A stretch of DNA of 64,000 bases from Isoetes taiwanensis. Lineage: Eukaryota > Streptophyta > Lycopodiopsida > Isoetales > Isoetaceae. Shown in pieces: positions 23,728 through 35,583 of this stretch. A program made the translations under genes and the position numbers. Where the stretch lies: NCBI GenBank assembly GCA_021234155.1, contig JAJEKV010000216.1, positions 1 through 64,000 of the forward strand. Direction: 5' to 3'. The notes under the pieces were generated by a model, which saw only the letters and a program-made list of their open reading frames with translations, was not told the DNA's origin and did no database searches. The first letter of the stretch is position 1. The number at the start of each line of letters is the position of its first letter.

Positions 23728-26700
23728 AAGAAAAGTGAGCATTACATGGCGATGCAAAGTGACTAATCAAAGGGTCCTTACTGCACAAAGGAGCCATCAT
23801 ATTAGGGTTTCAAACTCTATATTTATCGAGTGGTAAGAGTATATCTAGGTATTGTACTAATGCCATGTTATGTTAAATGTAGATATGTGATCTTGAGATT
23901 TCAGGAGCAATTAGAGCAAAAGCAATTTTCCAGATTTTAAATGCAAGAAAGGAAACAATCTACAAATGTGAAGTTGAAATGAAATGAACCGAGAATGAAA
24001 TGAAAAGTCTACTATTTGAAAAACCCGCAGAACCGAGAGCGATCTTAGATCAAATGTGTTTTTCCCACACGTACTCTCAAGTTCGCGGTGTTCCTAAAGG
24101 TTTATCATGAGATCAAGGATGGTTGTTAAAGTATTAGGGGTAATCTGTTCTTTGGTCCTTTTTAAAATGGAGGAGAGGCAAAGGAATAAATGAAATGCAC
24201 TAAATTGGAATCACGTAATAGGTTTACCGAGAATCTAGAAATGGTGGCTTTTTCATCTTGTTAGATCCTTCATCACCAAATGAAGGATAGTCAATAAGTA
24301 TTTACAATTAAGGCTTTCTTTTTCTCTTGCAGAGCTGCAAGGCGTAGCCAAAATTGTGGAAGCCCCGAATCGGCTTTACTTCCATATCCTTTTCTCGCAC
24401 CTTATCGCCAGAGATTTGCCATGGAAAAAAGGGCACTATTCATGCTTGCTAGAATCAAAAGGTGAAGAACACGGGCGTTACAAAAATAAACGAAAATAAT
24501 AAATCATGGCAACGGTTAAATGCAATTCCATTCATGCAAATCGTTACAATGGCATTCAAATCGAAGCCATGTCTAATAATATCCGTGATGTAGCAAAATC
24601 CCTTTGTCGAGATTCACAATACACGATCGTAACCATAATCCCAAGAGCATGCATTTAAGGTGACATCCTATTTTAGCTCCCGCTTGCAAAACCACCTTGA
24701 TTATTATTATTTGAAAAAAAGAAGCAAAGTTACTACGAATTTAAATATGCAAAGAATGTAAAAAGGTTGCCATAGCATTCACCACATAAAAAATGTCGGG
24801 CAAAGACTCAAACTCCAAAAGGCTTTGACAACAGATATATATAAAGTGGACTACACCAAGGACATTCTCGCTTGTCCCACTGCCGGGTAAACATCTGCCA
24901 GAGTTTATTTGTCCACTTATGACAAATAGTTTCTTTAATTACCTACAATGAATACATCAAAAATTTAGCATCAATCTCTAAAACATCATGCCTTGATGCT
25001 ATTTATTTGTAGGACATGTAGGATGATAGCAAGTAAAAGAATGGTGCAGACCACACCATTTTACTTGCACAAATAGCGGCTAATAATGATGAATAATAAC
25101 TTTCTAGCAAATAGAAAAGCTAGCATAATGTTGCAAATGTACACAAACAAATTTGAATTACCTAAAAGAGTCTTCAAATGCGGATAACTAAGAATGAGAC
25201 TTTATAGCATTAATTTGAAATATCACATTGCTTCCTATGACATCCAATTCTAACTTGGCATCCGCAATAGACACATAGACTTTAAACCGCAAAAATGCGG
25301 TTTTAAAATGCGACCTTTAAAGATGGGACCTCCTCGATATGCGTGGTTGCCCCGATCCGCCCAAGAATTTCTCAAGCCCAAGGAAGTATCGCTTACCCAT
25401 TGATCCAGTGCTTGTAGTAATCCCGAGCCCTTTCAGGCTCGCAAATCCCATGAGCACCATTTCAAATACATGGGTCCGCCTAATAGTCGTAAGTCCCTCC
25501 TTTGGTGGAAACACTCCAGTTCAAAACCATGGTAGTGCGGTTTTGCAAGATCAGACCCAGCTTTCCCGAAAATTTCCGGTGCAATTGCCCCCCGCTGCTC
25601 CAAGCATTGCATAACGCCGTTGATTATTTCCCGCATACACCAGCCAGCTTGGAACTATGAATCCTCTCACTTTTCTCGATCCATTAATCCCAAGGGATCA
25701 AAGCCGTAGTCCCCCCAATAACTGGCCGCATGCATTTGTGTTACAACATAATGGAACATCGAGCAAAAGGTTTTGTGGTCGCCATTGCAAAAGGTTTTGT
25801 GGTCGCCAGGAAATTTTGCAGAAGAATGTAGAAAAAGACAGGAGGATCTACATCAAAAAAGCATCAAGTCTACCATGTTTGGCCTCAAGTTTTAAAAAAA
25901 AAATAATGACACCATAGCTTAGCATAACTTGGATAGCTGTTCAACCTACTCCAATGATCTCCGCGAAAGTGAAAGAATGTGACAAACATTGGACAACTCC
26001 CAAAGTGTCCAAAAGCGCTTAACGCACTGTGTCGCCAAGAAACATTGTTGGTTCATTGTTGGTTTTGATGAAATGGCAAAGCTTCCCTAGAGCCTTTTGC
26101 AATACATGTCCGATAGGATAATGGCGTGACGTTAAAAACAGAATGGAGGATAATGCACACCTAAAACAAAGATTGTGTAGCAAGTCTTAAATGGTTTCCA
26201 CGGTTTTGTATGTGAATGAGACCGATTGATGCTAAATCTACTCTGAAATAGTGATTTTGTCGTTGTACGTAGATCATTCCGTTGATTGTTATGCTGGAAT
26301 ATGTTGTGTAGCCGATGTGTGCAACCATTTGGTTCTCGCTTTAAACAAAACACCGCGGCAACGGCCCGATGCCTATCTGCCTTCACTTAGCCTCCAACAA
26401 CAACTTGTTGCCTACGAAAACAAATCATCTTCCCTGACTAATTAAAATGGTGCAGGCTGGCCATCCATCGCCGATATGGGTCTGCTTGGCTATGGAGACG
26501 GCGGTGCCAAAGACTCGAACCCTAATACCTCCAAACCCACCCCCTGCCATAGTCGCCATTGGGCTGCCTTAGCCAAGAAGATAGCCATAGCTAAGAGCTT
26601 GGCCGACACCACCATCGCCTCCTCCTTGCAAAACTTATCATAGAAGAGAGGGGATTTGGACGAAACTTTTGTGTGTTGGACGGAGTCTTTTTTTTTTTTT

Positions 26701-27000
26701 TTTGCTTAAATCGCCTAAATCGCTAGAACGAAACTAAAAAGGGCTATCTCGACCATCCAATTTTCTAATCAAATCTTAACCGTCGGATCTAGGGCGTGGT
26801 CCATTACTTGCACTAAAACATTATAATATAAGATAAGATACCGCATATATCCGAATATGCCATAAACCCACATGTACTGGAGCTAAATGTAAGGAAGCAC
26901 ACTTGAATGTCTTGGGCGGTCGAGTGAAAACAAGAAGCCTGAACATGTAGAACTACTTGGTTAAATCTATGCCATTTGATGTCCAAATAGGATTAAAAAG
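23728..27000. other. unassigned DNA with broken frames near 25.3-25.9 kb
   Basis: No gene is supported. At 25,317-25,640 overlapping frames are open on both strands (91 residues plus, 65 and 67 residues minus) in a more GC-rich patch, and a proline-rich plus frame resumes at 25,657; I recognise no domain. aaaggttttgtggtcgcca is tandemly duplicated at about 25,768 and 25,790. A T run of about 18 lies at 26,690. Confidence 0.35.
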
Positions 27001-27170
27001 AGGAGAAGATAATGCAGGCAATAATAATGGGGATTAAACCGAGGTCCGAATAGCACACCAAGTAGAATTTGGAAAGAGAATAATGTAGATAATAATAATG
27101 GAGAGTAAACAGGTAACATCAAGTAGTATTTGAATAGAAAAAAGGAATAATGTAGATAAGGATTAATCAA
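27001..27170 (+). repeat. three-unit tandem repeat, about 70 bp
   Basis: Units starting near 27,003, 27,077 and 27,143 share 'gaataatgtagataa' or close variants; the first two also share 'aataataatgg' and 'caagtag.attt'. Confidence 0.7.
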
Positions 27171-27544
27171 TGACATGATAAATGGCTTGTGGAGTCCTGA
27201 TCATTATTCATCTTTTGCATACCCGAATGTGGGGAGGAGGCCTTGACGGAACGGACTATTGCTATTCATCCTTTTGCACCCCGGAATATATCAGGTTTGG
27301 TGTGTGCTCCAAAGGAATCTATAGGCGGGTTTTCTAGTATTGGGACTGTATCTTTGGTTACATACCAAACAATGTGGCATGTGCTTTTCGGGGAGGCTTT
27401 GTTTTTCAAAAAGCAGACCAGTTTCCTTAAGGTTCCATTTCTTCTTCGCAAAACTAGCAGTAGTCGATACGATCATTCAATCAATATAGATGATATTTTG
27501 AGTTCGGATGAAAGAACTTGAGAATGTTATGAATGGCTTGGAAC

Positions 27545-27599
27545 TGGGCTTGGGCTTGGGCTTGGGCTTGGGCTTGGGCTTGGGCTTGGGCTTGGGCTT
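27545..27599 (+). repeat. (GGGCTT)n microsatellite
   Basis: Nine consecutive GGGCTT hexamers. It differs from the plant telomere repeat TTTAGGG, so it is read as a plain microsatellite. Confidence 0.9.
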
Positions 27600-28699
27600 C
27601 ATCAAAGAATGCATTGAAAATAGCAAAATCATCTATACAAATGTTGACTTAAAGAATCTGAGATAAAAAAAATGTTGCTCAGAAAGAAAGACTTTTGGAG
27701 ATAGCATATGCCATTGACATAAAATTGTTAAAAGCATATTTCTTTACAATCTCCTCGTATTTCACATGTAGGTGACCTCCAAGAATTAGTTTGCCTAGTA
27801 CACCCTATCTAAGAATCAAACACATATTTGTCGTATGCCTTCACATTGTCAGCATCCATCATTCAAGTTTGATAGTCATGTACTCAAACAAGCATAGTGA
27901 ATGAGAACATATCAATCTTCTCTATTCAATATCTCTCGCTTATCACATAGATATTATACATAGGTTTCAATAGCAGAAAGGTCAACTTGTTCAAAAAACA
28001 AAAAGAACATAAAAAAGTAGGTAGATCCTCAAACAATATAAATTGTTGCCTCCAATGAAGCGTGCAATGACTTATGATTCGAGTTAATCCTGTGCCATTG
28101 TCATGCATGTGTCTCTGTGAATAATAGTTGCAAGATATGAATTTATAACTGAATCATACACACACAACTGGCAAAGATCTCAAGCAAACACACCCTCTAG
28201 GGCCGGAGGGCAACCCTTCGTGCGTAGCACCTTGTTTTTTTTTTCCAGACTTCTTTATTGTTAGCATTTACCTCTACCAAATCTTGTTAAAGGTTTGATG
28301 CTTCACAATGGCTTTCCCATTTATCCTTTCTGTCCTGGTTAATCTTGTGCTTATTATTGTAAAGATGAGCATGGTCGTTCTGTTGGGAAAGCTCTGGAAT
28401 CATGGAAGAAAAAGACTTGATCAGTTCTTGTATTCTTCTATTTTCAGTTGTATAATACCCTTTTTTTTGGAATCAATGGAACTTTCTTAATCAGTACTCT
28501 GTTACTGTTTTTTATCAATATAATCCTAAATTTCTATAGTACAGTCAATATGATCTTGAATTTCTGTGCTATTTCTGTGTTATGGAATAAGGAAGTCAAG
28601 TGATCAATTACCCGAAATCAACTCATCAGACCATAAGAAGAACAATTACTGGATATAAAATGAGCTGAAAACAGCCGAAATGTGGCCTTCTTTACCTTT

Positions 28700-29060
28700 A
28701 TGGTTGCAGATATTTCCTTTTAGGCCAAGCATATTGGCAACTAAAAGTTGCTTCCAACTCTTTTTTGGAACCAAACATTTGGTAAACATTAAGATTGCAT
28801 ATTTACGAAGATTGGGTAAATATTCATATTATTTTATCTTGGAATTAATGATTCTGTATTCCATGTCTTCTCCAAAATGCTTCCTTAGCCAACTTAGGCA
28901 TGTCAACCTTGCATCATAGATGGCAATTATCGTTAGCCAATCAGAATCCATAAGACCATACTTTTGCCTAGCTCTATTGATAATTATCCCCTCCCCTCTT
29001 CGCAATATGGACCTCTTAGTTTGCCTTATGTAGCTTCTAGTACTATTAATTTTTTTAGCA
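28700..29060 (+). repeat. partial diverged copy of block X
   Basis: Collinear with about 2,480-2,850 in the same orientation, and with 51,750-52,060 inverted. Shared strings include aaaagttgcttccaactctt, ttttggaaccaaac, gtaaacattaagattg and gatggcaattatcgttagcc. It is the fourth occurrence of this piece in the window, so part of block X is a dispersed repeat in its own right. Confidence 0.85.
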
Positions 29061-29224
29061 GGCTTGCCTAACCCAGGGTGCAAGATATTCTGGAATTCTA
29101 AGATGTCCACATTGCTTGCCACCTCATCTTATATTTTTTTCAACCATTGGATCTTTAAAATTATGCATCAACAGTCCACGAAATTAGAAAAGCCCTGAAA
29201 TTAGCCACCCGACCTCTTTCGACG

Positions 29225-29332
29225 ATGGCTCTCCAGTATCATTACGCGATCGATCCATGTTTTGTGTTGGTGCAAACTGAGAAGAATGAATTTTGGATTG
29301 AGAAGCTTAGGCGGAAGGCAGAGAAGGCATGA
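29225..29332 (+). CDS. small open reading frame, 35 residues, unknown
   Basis: ATG at 29,225 opens MALQYHYAIDPCFVLVQT and ends KLRRKAEKA before a TGA. It lies 240 bp upstream of the DUF716 exon on the same strand, so it could be an upstream exon or leader of that gene, or chance. Confidence 0.25.
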   Translation: MALQYHYAIDPCFVLVQTEKNEFWIEKLRRKAEKA

Positions 29333-29574
29333 CTGAGTAGTGTGTTTTGTTAAGCTTTGGGTTTTGCATAACGACTTTCTTGAAGAGCTTCGGCATGCTA
29401 TGGTTTTGTTACTGCAGCCTTGTTCATGTTCAAGTGTTCAACTATTGCTGTAAGTGTTTCTAAGCTTTAAGTGTTCAACTTCTAAAACTGTTATAATGTT
29501 GAAGTGTTCAACTTAGAATGGTGTAAGCATTTTGATGCTGAAGTGTTTAGGGGGACTATGGCATCTTGCAAATA

Positions 29575-29840
29575 GTATTTTTAAGTACATCCAACCCGCA
29601 TGGGTTTAAGGGAAGAGTTTGGCATCAGGTTTCCCGAGTTCATTTTAAATACATGGAGTTCTATATTATCGTGGTTGGGGCTCTCTTAGATATGTGCATT
29701 GAATTTCTCTATTCAACCCGTCTCAAGTTCATAGGTAATGGAGGTCTCAATTCTGCACACTTGAACGATTTTGAACATGCAGCCATGCTTCTCATGTTCT
29801 TCATCTTTGGGGTCACTGCTATGATAAGCGAGAAAGTAGG
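29575..29840 (+). CDS. TMEM45/DUF716 family membrane protein, single exon
   Basis: About 88 codons are open and end at a consensus splice donor (gtaagc at 29,841). The residues match the DUF716 (TMEM45) family: GRVWH near the start, then KYMEFYIIVVGALLDMCIEF (a KYMELY-type hydrophobic helix ending in a conserved Glu), then HLNDFEHAAMLLMFFIFGV, the family's 'HLxNxEHxxMxLxFxxFG' segment. Two membrane helices are visible of the roughly seven in full members. I found no convincing preceding or following exons up to 31 kb; pieces near 30,560 (YSFYELPSYI) and 31,100-31,306 are open but do not resemble the family. Family members are poorly characterised membrane proteins. The exon is either part of a long-intron gene or a stray fragment. 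Confidence 0.65.
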
Positions 29841-31761
29841 GTAAGCACAAGTTGTAGGTTTAGTAAAAATCTTCCCTGTCCGTTTGAGCACCTTGCTATA
29901 TGCGAATGCAGAACTTATTCTGATCGCTATGAATTGTTCATTATTTTTAGGTGAATCATAGTCTCCTTATTTATTACAGTTACAGACCAACCCAAAATTC
30001 AACATATGGAAACCATTCAGATCAAAGAATAGACTGTGATTAAAAGCTTTCTATTTTTAGTCCAGTCACGTTATAACCTAGCATTTAGGTCAAATGTGGT
30101 TCATGAAAGACTCTGTATTAGGTTCAGTAGAAAACACCCTCTATTTGTGAAGCCTGCTGTATGCAGAGATAGAAAGCAATGAATTCATTGTGGTACTTTA
30201 CATGCATCAGTTTGAGCTTCATTCTACCTTTTGATTTTTAGTCTCCTCATGAATTGCAAGTTCTTTCCATTTCCATCCAAATATACTTCATGTTGTTTTC
30301 GTTTAAAACATACTATTCATATCAGAGACCGACTCTGCCCTCTGATGAGATAACTAAAAGCTTCCCATTTAGAGCATTCTAATTCTATCCTTGCAACACT
30401 CTTATTCCTATGTGCATAAGAATGGCAAACGTAAAAAGGTATGTAAATATACTAAAAAGAAACAAATAATTAGATAGATGTCTTCAGTCAATTATCTAAC
30501 CCCAAATCTAGTTATCATATGAAAGCACTCTTGTTTAACTTCATTTATTGGATTGTAGATACAGCTTCTATGAACTGCCTTCATATATTTCAAGCACGGA
30601 ATATGTGCATGAACATGTGAGTATCTGCAAACTTGGCATATGACATCTTCTGCTCCTTGCTCTTGTTAGTTATGGATCTCTCAATGGGATGTCACTGTAT
30701 TCTGAAACATGCATTGGCGTTGATGGAGGCCAAGGAGATATTTTAATCTTTTTGAGGTCTCTAAGTTAATTTCTCTCTTGGATTGTATTATCAGAACAAT
30801 GAAGCCATGATTTCAATATACATACCAGTCTTTCAGAGGTGCTGGTAATTGCTGTTAAACATGCCAACCCTGTCGTGATCCAAACCTCTACACTGCTTTC
30901 AATCTCAACCATTTGTTTTGGTGTCTCGACTATTCGCCCCCTACATCTTCATCTTCGTTGACTTGTATAGTTTTTCTCTTATATGATGAGGCCAATCAAC
31001 CAAGAAGATTTGGGGATTGATTTTTACCATGACACCATCAGCTACATTTCCTTGTTTACAAGCTCTTGCACAGGTCGTTTCAGATGCCTTGCTTAGGTCA
31101 TGGTTTTGGGAGCTTGTCGAGTTATTGGTCATAGAGTTAATATTGGTATTGCTTGGTGCAATTTTCGTGCATCTGCTTTGGGCCAGCATGATCTAGAGGC
31201 TAAAATGTTTGGAAGGTTGCTCATGGATCATCTTTTTCGAGCCATGGTTGTTCTTCGAGTTTTTCCTTGTTTAGAATTAGAATTAGAATTGTCCTTAGTG
31301 CCCTGAGGCCCCTGGACTGATGTAGCATGGGAGAGATCCCTCAGGTGGGTGCTACTAGCACATCATGCTGGTTTATTATAGCCCTTTCGGAGGGCTTATC
31401 TTATTTTCTATTGATACCCGCACCCCGCTTATATTTGGCTTCGTAGCCATGCATGCAAAAATGCTTTGCTATTATCAGCTTTGAGCTGTACACATTGTGG
31501 ATTCTATTGTCCCATCTTTAATAGTGGGTCAAATTATGAACCCTCAGTTTTTGGTGCACCAAAACTTGAATGTGGAAATAGAACACCAGCCGGCGGGTTG
31601 TACCCACTCTATCCTGGTGGTTGGTCAGAGGTTCCTCACTGTCCCGACACTTAGCTCCTTTCCTTTTTCTACAATTATTATGCACAGTGGATGCTTTTGG
31701 TGGTTTTAAATCACGTTAGCTTAGGGTAAAAGCATGAAAAAGGGTGTCTAGAAATGTAGCC

Positions 31762-31772
31762 TTTTTATATAG
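31762..31772 (+). promoter_or_regulatory. candidate TATA box
   Basis: tttttatatagg, about 210 bp upstream of the ATG at 31,977. A second candidate, gttatataat, is at 31,803. Both rest on the string match and position only. Confidence 0.3.
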
Positions 31773-31976
31773 GTACATATGTACCCAATGCACAATTTCG
31801 GAGTTATATAATCATGAACCGTCTGTAACTACAACCATTAAGGCTATCCACTACTCTGCAACCGCACCATTTTTGGATTTTAAATTTCTTTCCCAAATTT
31901 TGCTTGGTTTGCCTCGCGTTCGCTATCCTGCCTACATTCTCTTACTCCATTCTGATCACCAATTCTTGATCTAGAT

Positions 31977-32926
31977 ATGGCCCCAAAATCCATTCCCCAA
32001 CCCAGTGCTTGCTCTTCGTCACAACTAAACCAAGAAACCAGCACTTCCAGCACTGGAATTTTACTTGCAAAGAGAAAACTTTTGGGTTCCGAAGTGATCC
32101 AAGCAAAAGACCCCCATGAAAAACATGCTGAGACCCACATACTCGGATTAGAGGAGATTATGAACGAGGTATGTGATGCAGCTCCAAAAAATAGAAGAGG
32201 ATTCAAGGAAGGCAGAGTCCAGAATGCATGGAGAGTTTTCCAAATACCATGCATTGGTTTATGGCAAAAAACAGGTTACAAACCATTATCTTTCTATATA
32301 TTTTGCTCGAATATTTGCTCTTCACTTGAAGGGACGCCTTGTTGATTGGGTTGATGTGGCTAAGACTGCCAATGATCTTGCCAAAATTTCAGAGATTATA
32401 AGGAGGCAGGTAAATCCTCAAACATCAAGCAGGAGATGGTATTGCATCAGAATATTAGGGCTCTTGGTTATTCTAAATCTAATCTTGACATAATAAACCA
32501 GTTAATTAAGCATGGTTTAGAGGAGAAAATTAACCTATTGAATGAAATAGAAGCACTGCAAGCAAGAAGGACGGATGCATTGAAGGCGATCAGCTGGATT
32601 GAGGTTAGAAAGGATATGCTTGAAGAAGATTTGCAGCAGGTTTCCCAAAAAGTAGATGAGACAAAATTGGAATTTGACAAATTGGCCAAAGATCCGACTA
32701 GAAATCAAGTTAGCTATGGAGTGTTGAAGTATAAGTTGGAAGACTTGGTTATGAGTAGAACAGAAAAGGAGTGGCACTCTGCGAAGCTGGAAATTGATTT
32801 GCAGGAAGTAACTTGAGACATTGAAAAAAATGAAATTTCAATTCAACAAGCAAAGGAGAAACTTAGCTACATGGAACTGCTTCAACAAGGACATTCACAG
32901 ATGTTGAAGTTTATGGGGGTCTAAGC
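31977..32926 (+). CDS. coiled-coil RING protein gene, N-terminal part
   Basis: ATG at 31,977 opens MAPKSIPQPS, a Ser/Thr-rich start of about 40 residues, then LLAKRKLLGSEVIQAK and a helical segment (HILGLEEIMNE). The reading continues at about 32,176 in the next frame (MQLQKIEEDSRKAESRMHGE), which one extra G at 32,172 would explain. A further shift near 32,432 leads into a long coiled coil (LDIINQLIKHGLEEKINLLN through LEIDLQEVT, about 32,490-32,815). A single TGA at 32,814 is followed in frame by more coiled coil (DIEKNEISIQQAKEKLSYME) up to a stop at 32,921. Heptad-like spacing of Leu/Ile with many Glu/Lys supports the coiled coil. Each break looks like one wrong or missing base, so sequence error is as likely as decay. 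Confidence 0.6.
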
Positions 32927-33245
32927 GTGGAGTTGGAGGGCAATTTCGCGCTAGATAAGCACCACTATACCCTTTTTTTTTTTAAAGGAAGGAAGGAAGA
33001 GGACGACGATGAGCCCTCATCATTCTGTGTGTCGGGCATATCGGACCCACTGAGCTCATCCCGTCCTCCCTATATCTCTTCCCTATATCTCTTTTTCAAA
33101 AGCAGGGATGGACATGCAGATTTATAACTCTTCCGGAGAAAGCCGCGGAATAGTTCCTTCAGCAGAAAGTTTGAAGGTAAGCGCCAGTGTTCTTTATGCC
33201 TTTTTTTTTCTCATTGCATGCATGTGTTTAATCGCTCTATAGGAA

Positions 33246-34083
33246 ATGCAGATAGCATCTGCAATAGTGGAGTTTGCGGTGTATAGAGGTCTATGTAATG
33301 AAGGCAGAGATCCATCAGCATTGACGTGGGATGATTGTAATCAGAATGATTTTCTATCTATATGGAATTGCAACCTAAAAGATAATAAGATCAAGCTGCA
33401 CCAAATTCGGTCTGAGTTTGAAAAGGAACTGCAGGATCTGGTTGAAAGAATTTATCAGCATGGTTTGAAAAATAAGGAAGCAAGAACTCAATTTGCTAAG
33501 GCATTTGCATGGCAGCATACAAAGAAGGCAATTGCAAATCCTGTAAATTTCAGAGTTAATTGGGCAAGATTTGCATGGAAGTCGATGCAAACTTCAATGA
33601 GGAATAACCAGACAAGGACTGTGAAAGAACAAATGGCTTATTCCAACATTGCCAATTCCATATCCAGTTTGGAAGCACCTTTGAAGTTGTTTAATGAGGA
33701 AGTTCTGACATTAGAAAATCAGTTGAAGGAAAAGCAGATGCAGCTGGTCGAAACAAAAGGTCTTATTCGTGGATATGATGCATCAGCTGCATCTATTTGC
33801 AAAGACATCAAGGAAGTTAAGGAAAAATTGCAGGCATTGGAAGAATCTATCCCGAAGAGGATGCAGTCTGTCAATGCTTAGAGATGAAGAATAGTTGCTG
33901 GGACTTACTCTGCTTTTCCTCCTGAAGAACAAGGAATCTGCAAACAATACGCAGGAAATAGAAGATGCCATTGGCCACCTGAACACATTGATCACAATTA
34001 AAGTTGAAGCACATGCAGACTTGCAAACTAAAATTTCAAACTTGCAGCATTTGAGAGCAAACTTTGTAACTAGTACTTCATAA
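33246..34083 (+). CDS. coiled-coil RING protein gene, middle part
   Basis: The longest frame, 33,246-33,881 (211 codons), begins near a splice acceptor (gaaatgcag, ending 33,251) and contains YRGLCNEGRDPSALTWDDC, then charged helices (IRSEFEKELQDLVERIYQHG; LKLFNEEVLTLENQLKEKQ; DIKEVKEKLQALEESIPKRM). After the TAG at 33,879 coding signal resumes at 33,895-34,083 (LLKNKESANNTQEIEDAIGH, KVEAHADLQTKISNLQHLRA). It is rich in CAG/CTG codons, unlike the surrounding repeats, which fits a host gene. No enzymatic domain is visible; it probably mediates oligomerisation. Confidence 0.6.
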
Positions 34084-34122
34084 TATCTACAGCTCACTGC
34101 TGGGAATTGGCCATTTATAAAT

Positions 34123-34470
34123 GGAGTCTCGGGTTGTTTGGTTTGTGGCATGGCCTTCTGTGCAGACTAGTCCTTGTATGTCCAATTATCTTGTGGTCAC
34201 AAATTTCATCTCTTCTGCTTCCACAAGTGTATAGAGAACTTGCAATGTTACATGTGCAAAATAGATGTACCTAAAGATCTTTATACAGCATTGGATTATC
34301 TGATTGTACCCGGCATTGTTAATAATGAAGATGAAGATACTAACAATGCCAGTAAATTAGCTTCTACAGAGTTTGATGATGAAGATTTTGAATAGACCAG
34401 TCCACAGAAATTAGAAGTGAGCAGACGTCCTTAAACGCGTGCTGTTGCTAAAAGACAGTTAGGTAAAATT
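34123..34470 (+). CDS. RING-H2 finger and acidic tail of the coiled-coil RING protein
   Basis: From 34,135 one frame gives CLVC, then after an in-frame TAG at 34,168, SCGHKFHLFCFHKCIENLQC and YMC. The spacing C-x2-C, C-x-H-x2-H-x2-C, C-x2-C is that of a RING-H2 finger, the zinc-binding module of E3 ubiquitin ligases. The TAG would be CAG (Gln) by one base. Next come KIDVPKDLYTALDYLIVPG and an acidic stretch (NNEDEDTNN, EFDDEDFE) ending at TAG 34,393. The same frame continues past it with further stops to a donor-like gtaaaa at 34,461. If the gene works it likely encodes a ubiquitin ligase with a dimerising coiled coil. The substrate is unknown, and I cannot match it to a named family. Confidence 0.6.
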
Positions 34471-34532
34471 ATCTAACACATACCATTGATAGCACCTGCC
34501 AAAATAATTCCTTTACTTTAACTATTATCAGG

Positions 34533-35583
34533 AAATAAGAGGAAGAAGCAGCAAGATAGTGGTGCTGCATGCTCAAATACGGAGGCTCCAGTTCATATTT
34601 CTGCCTTGGGTTAGTATCTAACTTATATCTTGCAATCAATGTTAAAATCTGACCTGCTTTACGTTTGGCAAAGATGGTTTGCTGGAAGACTGAAAAGAAA
34701 CATGTAAGTGCTGCTGAATGCTCGAATAGTGATGGTCGAGCTGGTAATAATAATGCAAGTAAGTTGTTGACATGTTTGTATTTTTTAAGTTCTTGATTTC
34801 TATTTGAATAATGTTCCTCTCTTGCAAAGTAGATGAAGATGCACATGAAGATGCACTACCGGATGGTCGAATTGTCCCAAAACTCGCTAGAACAAGAGGA
34901 AGCCAAAGAACCTATTGTTAAGTTGGGAAGGAAGAGGACTCCCAAACGTTTTCTATTTTTTCTACAACAAAAACCTAGTAAGCCAAAACATGTAAAAGGC
35001 AAGGGAAAAAAAAATGCCGAAAAGAAGATCGAGAAACCCGAGCTAGAAAAAACCACAAATCCCCGCACTTTCTTAAACCCTCAAAGAATTAAAGAAACTC
35101 AATTCATCAAAGAAACTCAATCAGAACGGATGAGAACTTCGTGCATAGGTAATGTATTTCATTTATAAATATGTCTTCTAACTTAGCTAACATGTTAACT
35201 TTGCAAACCGTATAACTTCTAGCTTCAAGTAGAATCTTGGAACTCCAAATGATTCACAACCCGGTTTCGGAACTATAACTCGAAGTTCCAAAGCACGTTT
35301 GGTAGTTTTCAAAACACATTTGGCACTTTTCAAATCCCACCTGTATTGAACTTGCCTGCTATGCCAAAAGTTATCGATCTTATCAAGGAACAACATGATC
35401 CCATTATTCAAGTTAATGCAGAAGTTCATGTCACGGTTAGAACAACTCAAGCCGGCTGTAGATGTTCAAATTCAAGTTGTACCTCAAGTTAATGCACATG
35501 TCGGTCTTCATGGCTCGGATACAAATACAGGTGACAGTGATGACGATATGACCTTGGCTCAGTTTACTAGATCCAAAGCTTGA
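34533..35583 (+). CDS. coiled-coil RING protein gene, basic C-terminal exons
   Basis: Short exon-like segments follow introns with AG/GT borders: about 34,533-34,610 (NKRKKQQDSGAACSNTEAPV), about 34,677-34,760 (WKTEKKHVSAAECSNSDGRA), then 34,833-35,148, with EPIVKLGRKRTPKRFLFF and a Lys/Pro-rich run (KHVKGKGKKNAEKKIEKPEL) up to a gtaatg donor. A final part near 35,345-35,583 ends GDSDDDMTLAQFTRSKA and a stop. The first two segments resemble each other and look like a duplicated exon. The basic run is a likely nuclear localisation signal. Linkage to the RING exons is by position and strand. Confidence 0.45.

Noticed and set aside
25317-25636. Host gene in overlapping frames on both strands
   Set aside because: Both strands are open because the patch is GC-rich; no motif, splice signal or start was convincing.
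27545-27599. Interstitial telomere repeat
   Set aside because: The unit is GGGCTT, not TTTAGGG or another known plant telomere motif.
31880-32254. 124-codon minus-strand frame
   Set aside because: It overlaps the better supported plus-strand start of the coiled-coil RING gene and has no recognisable content.
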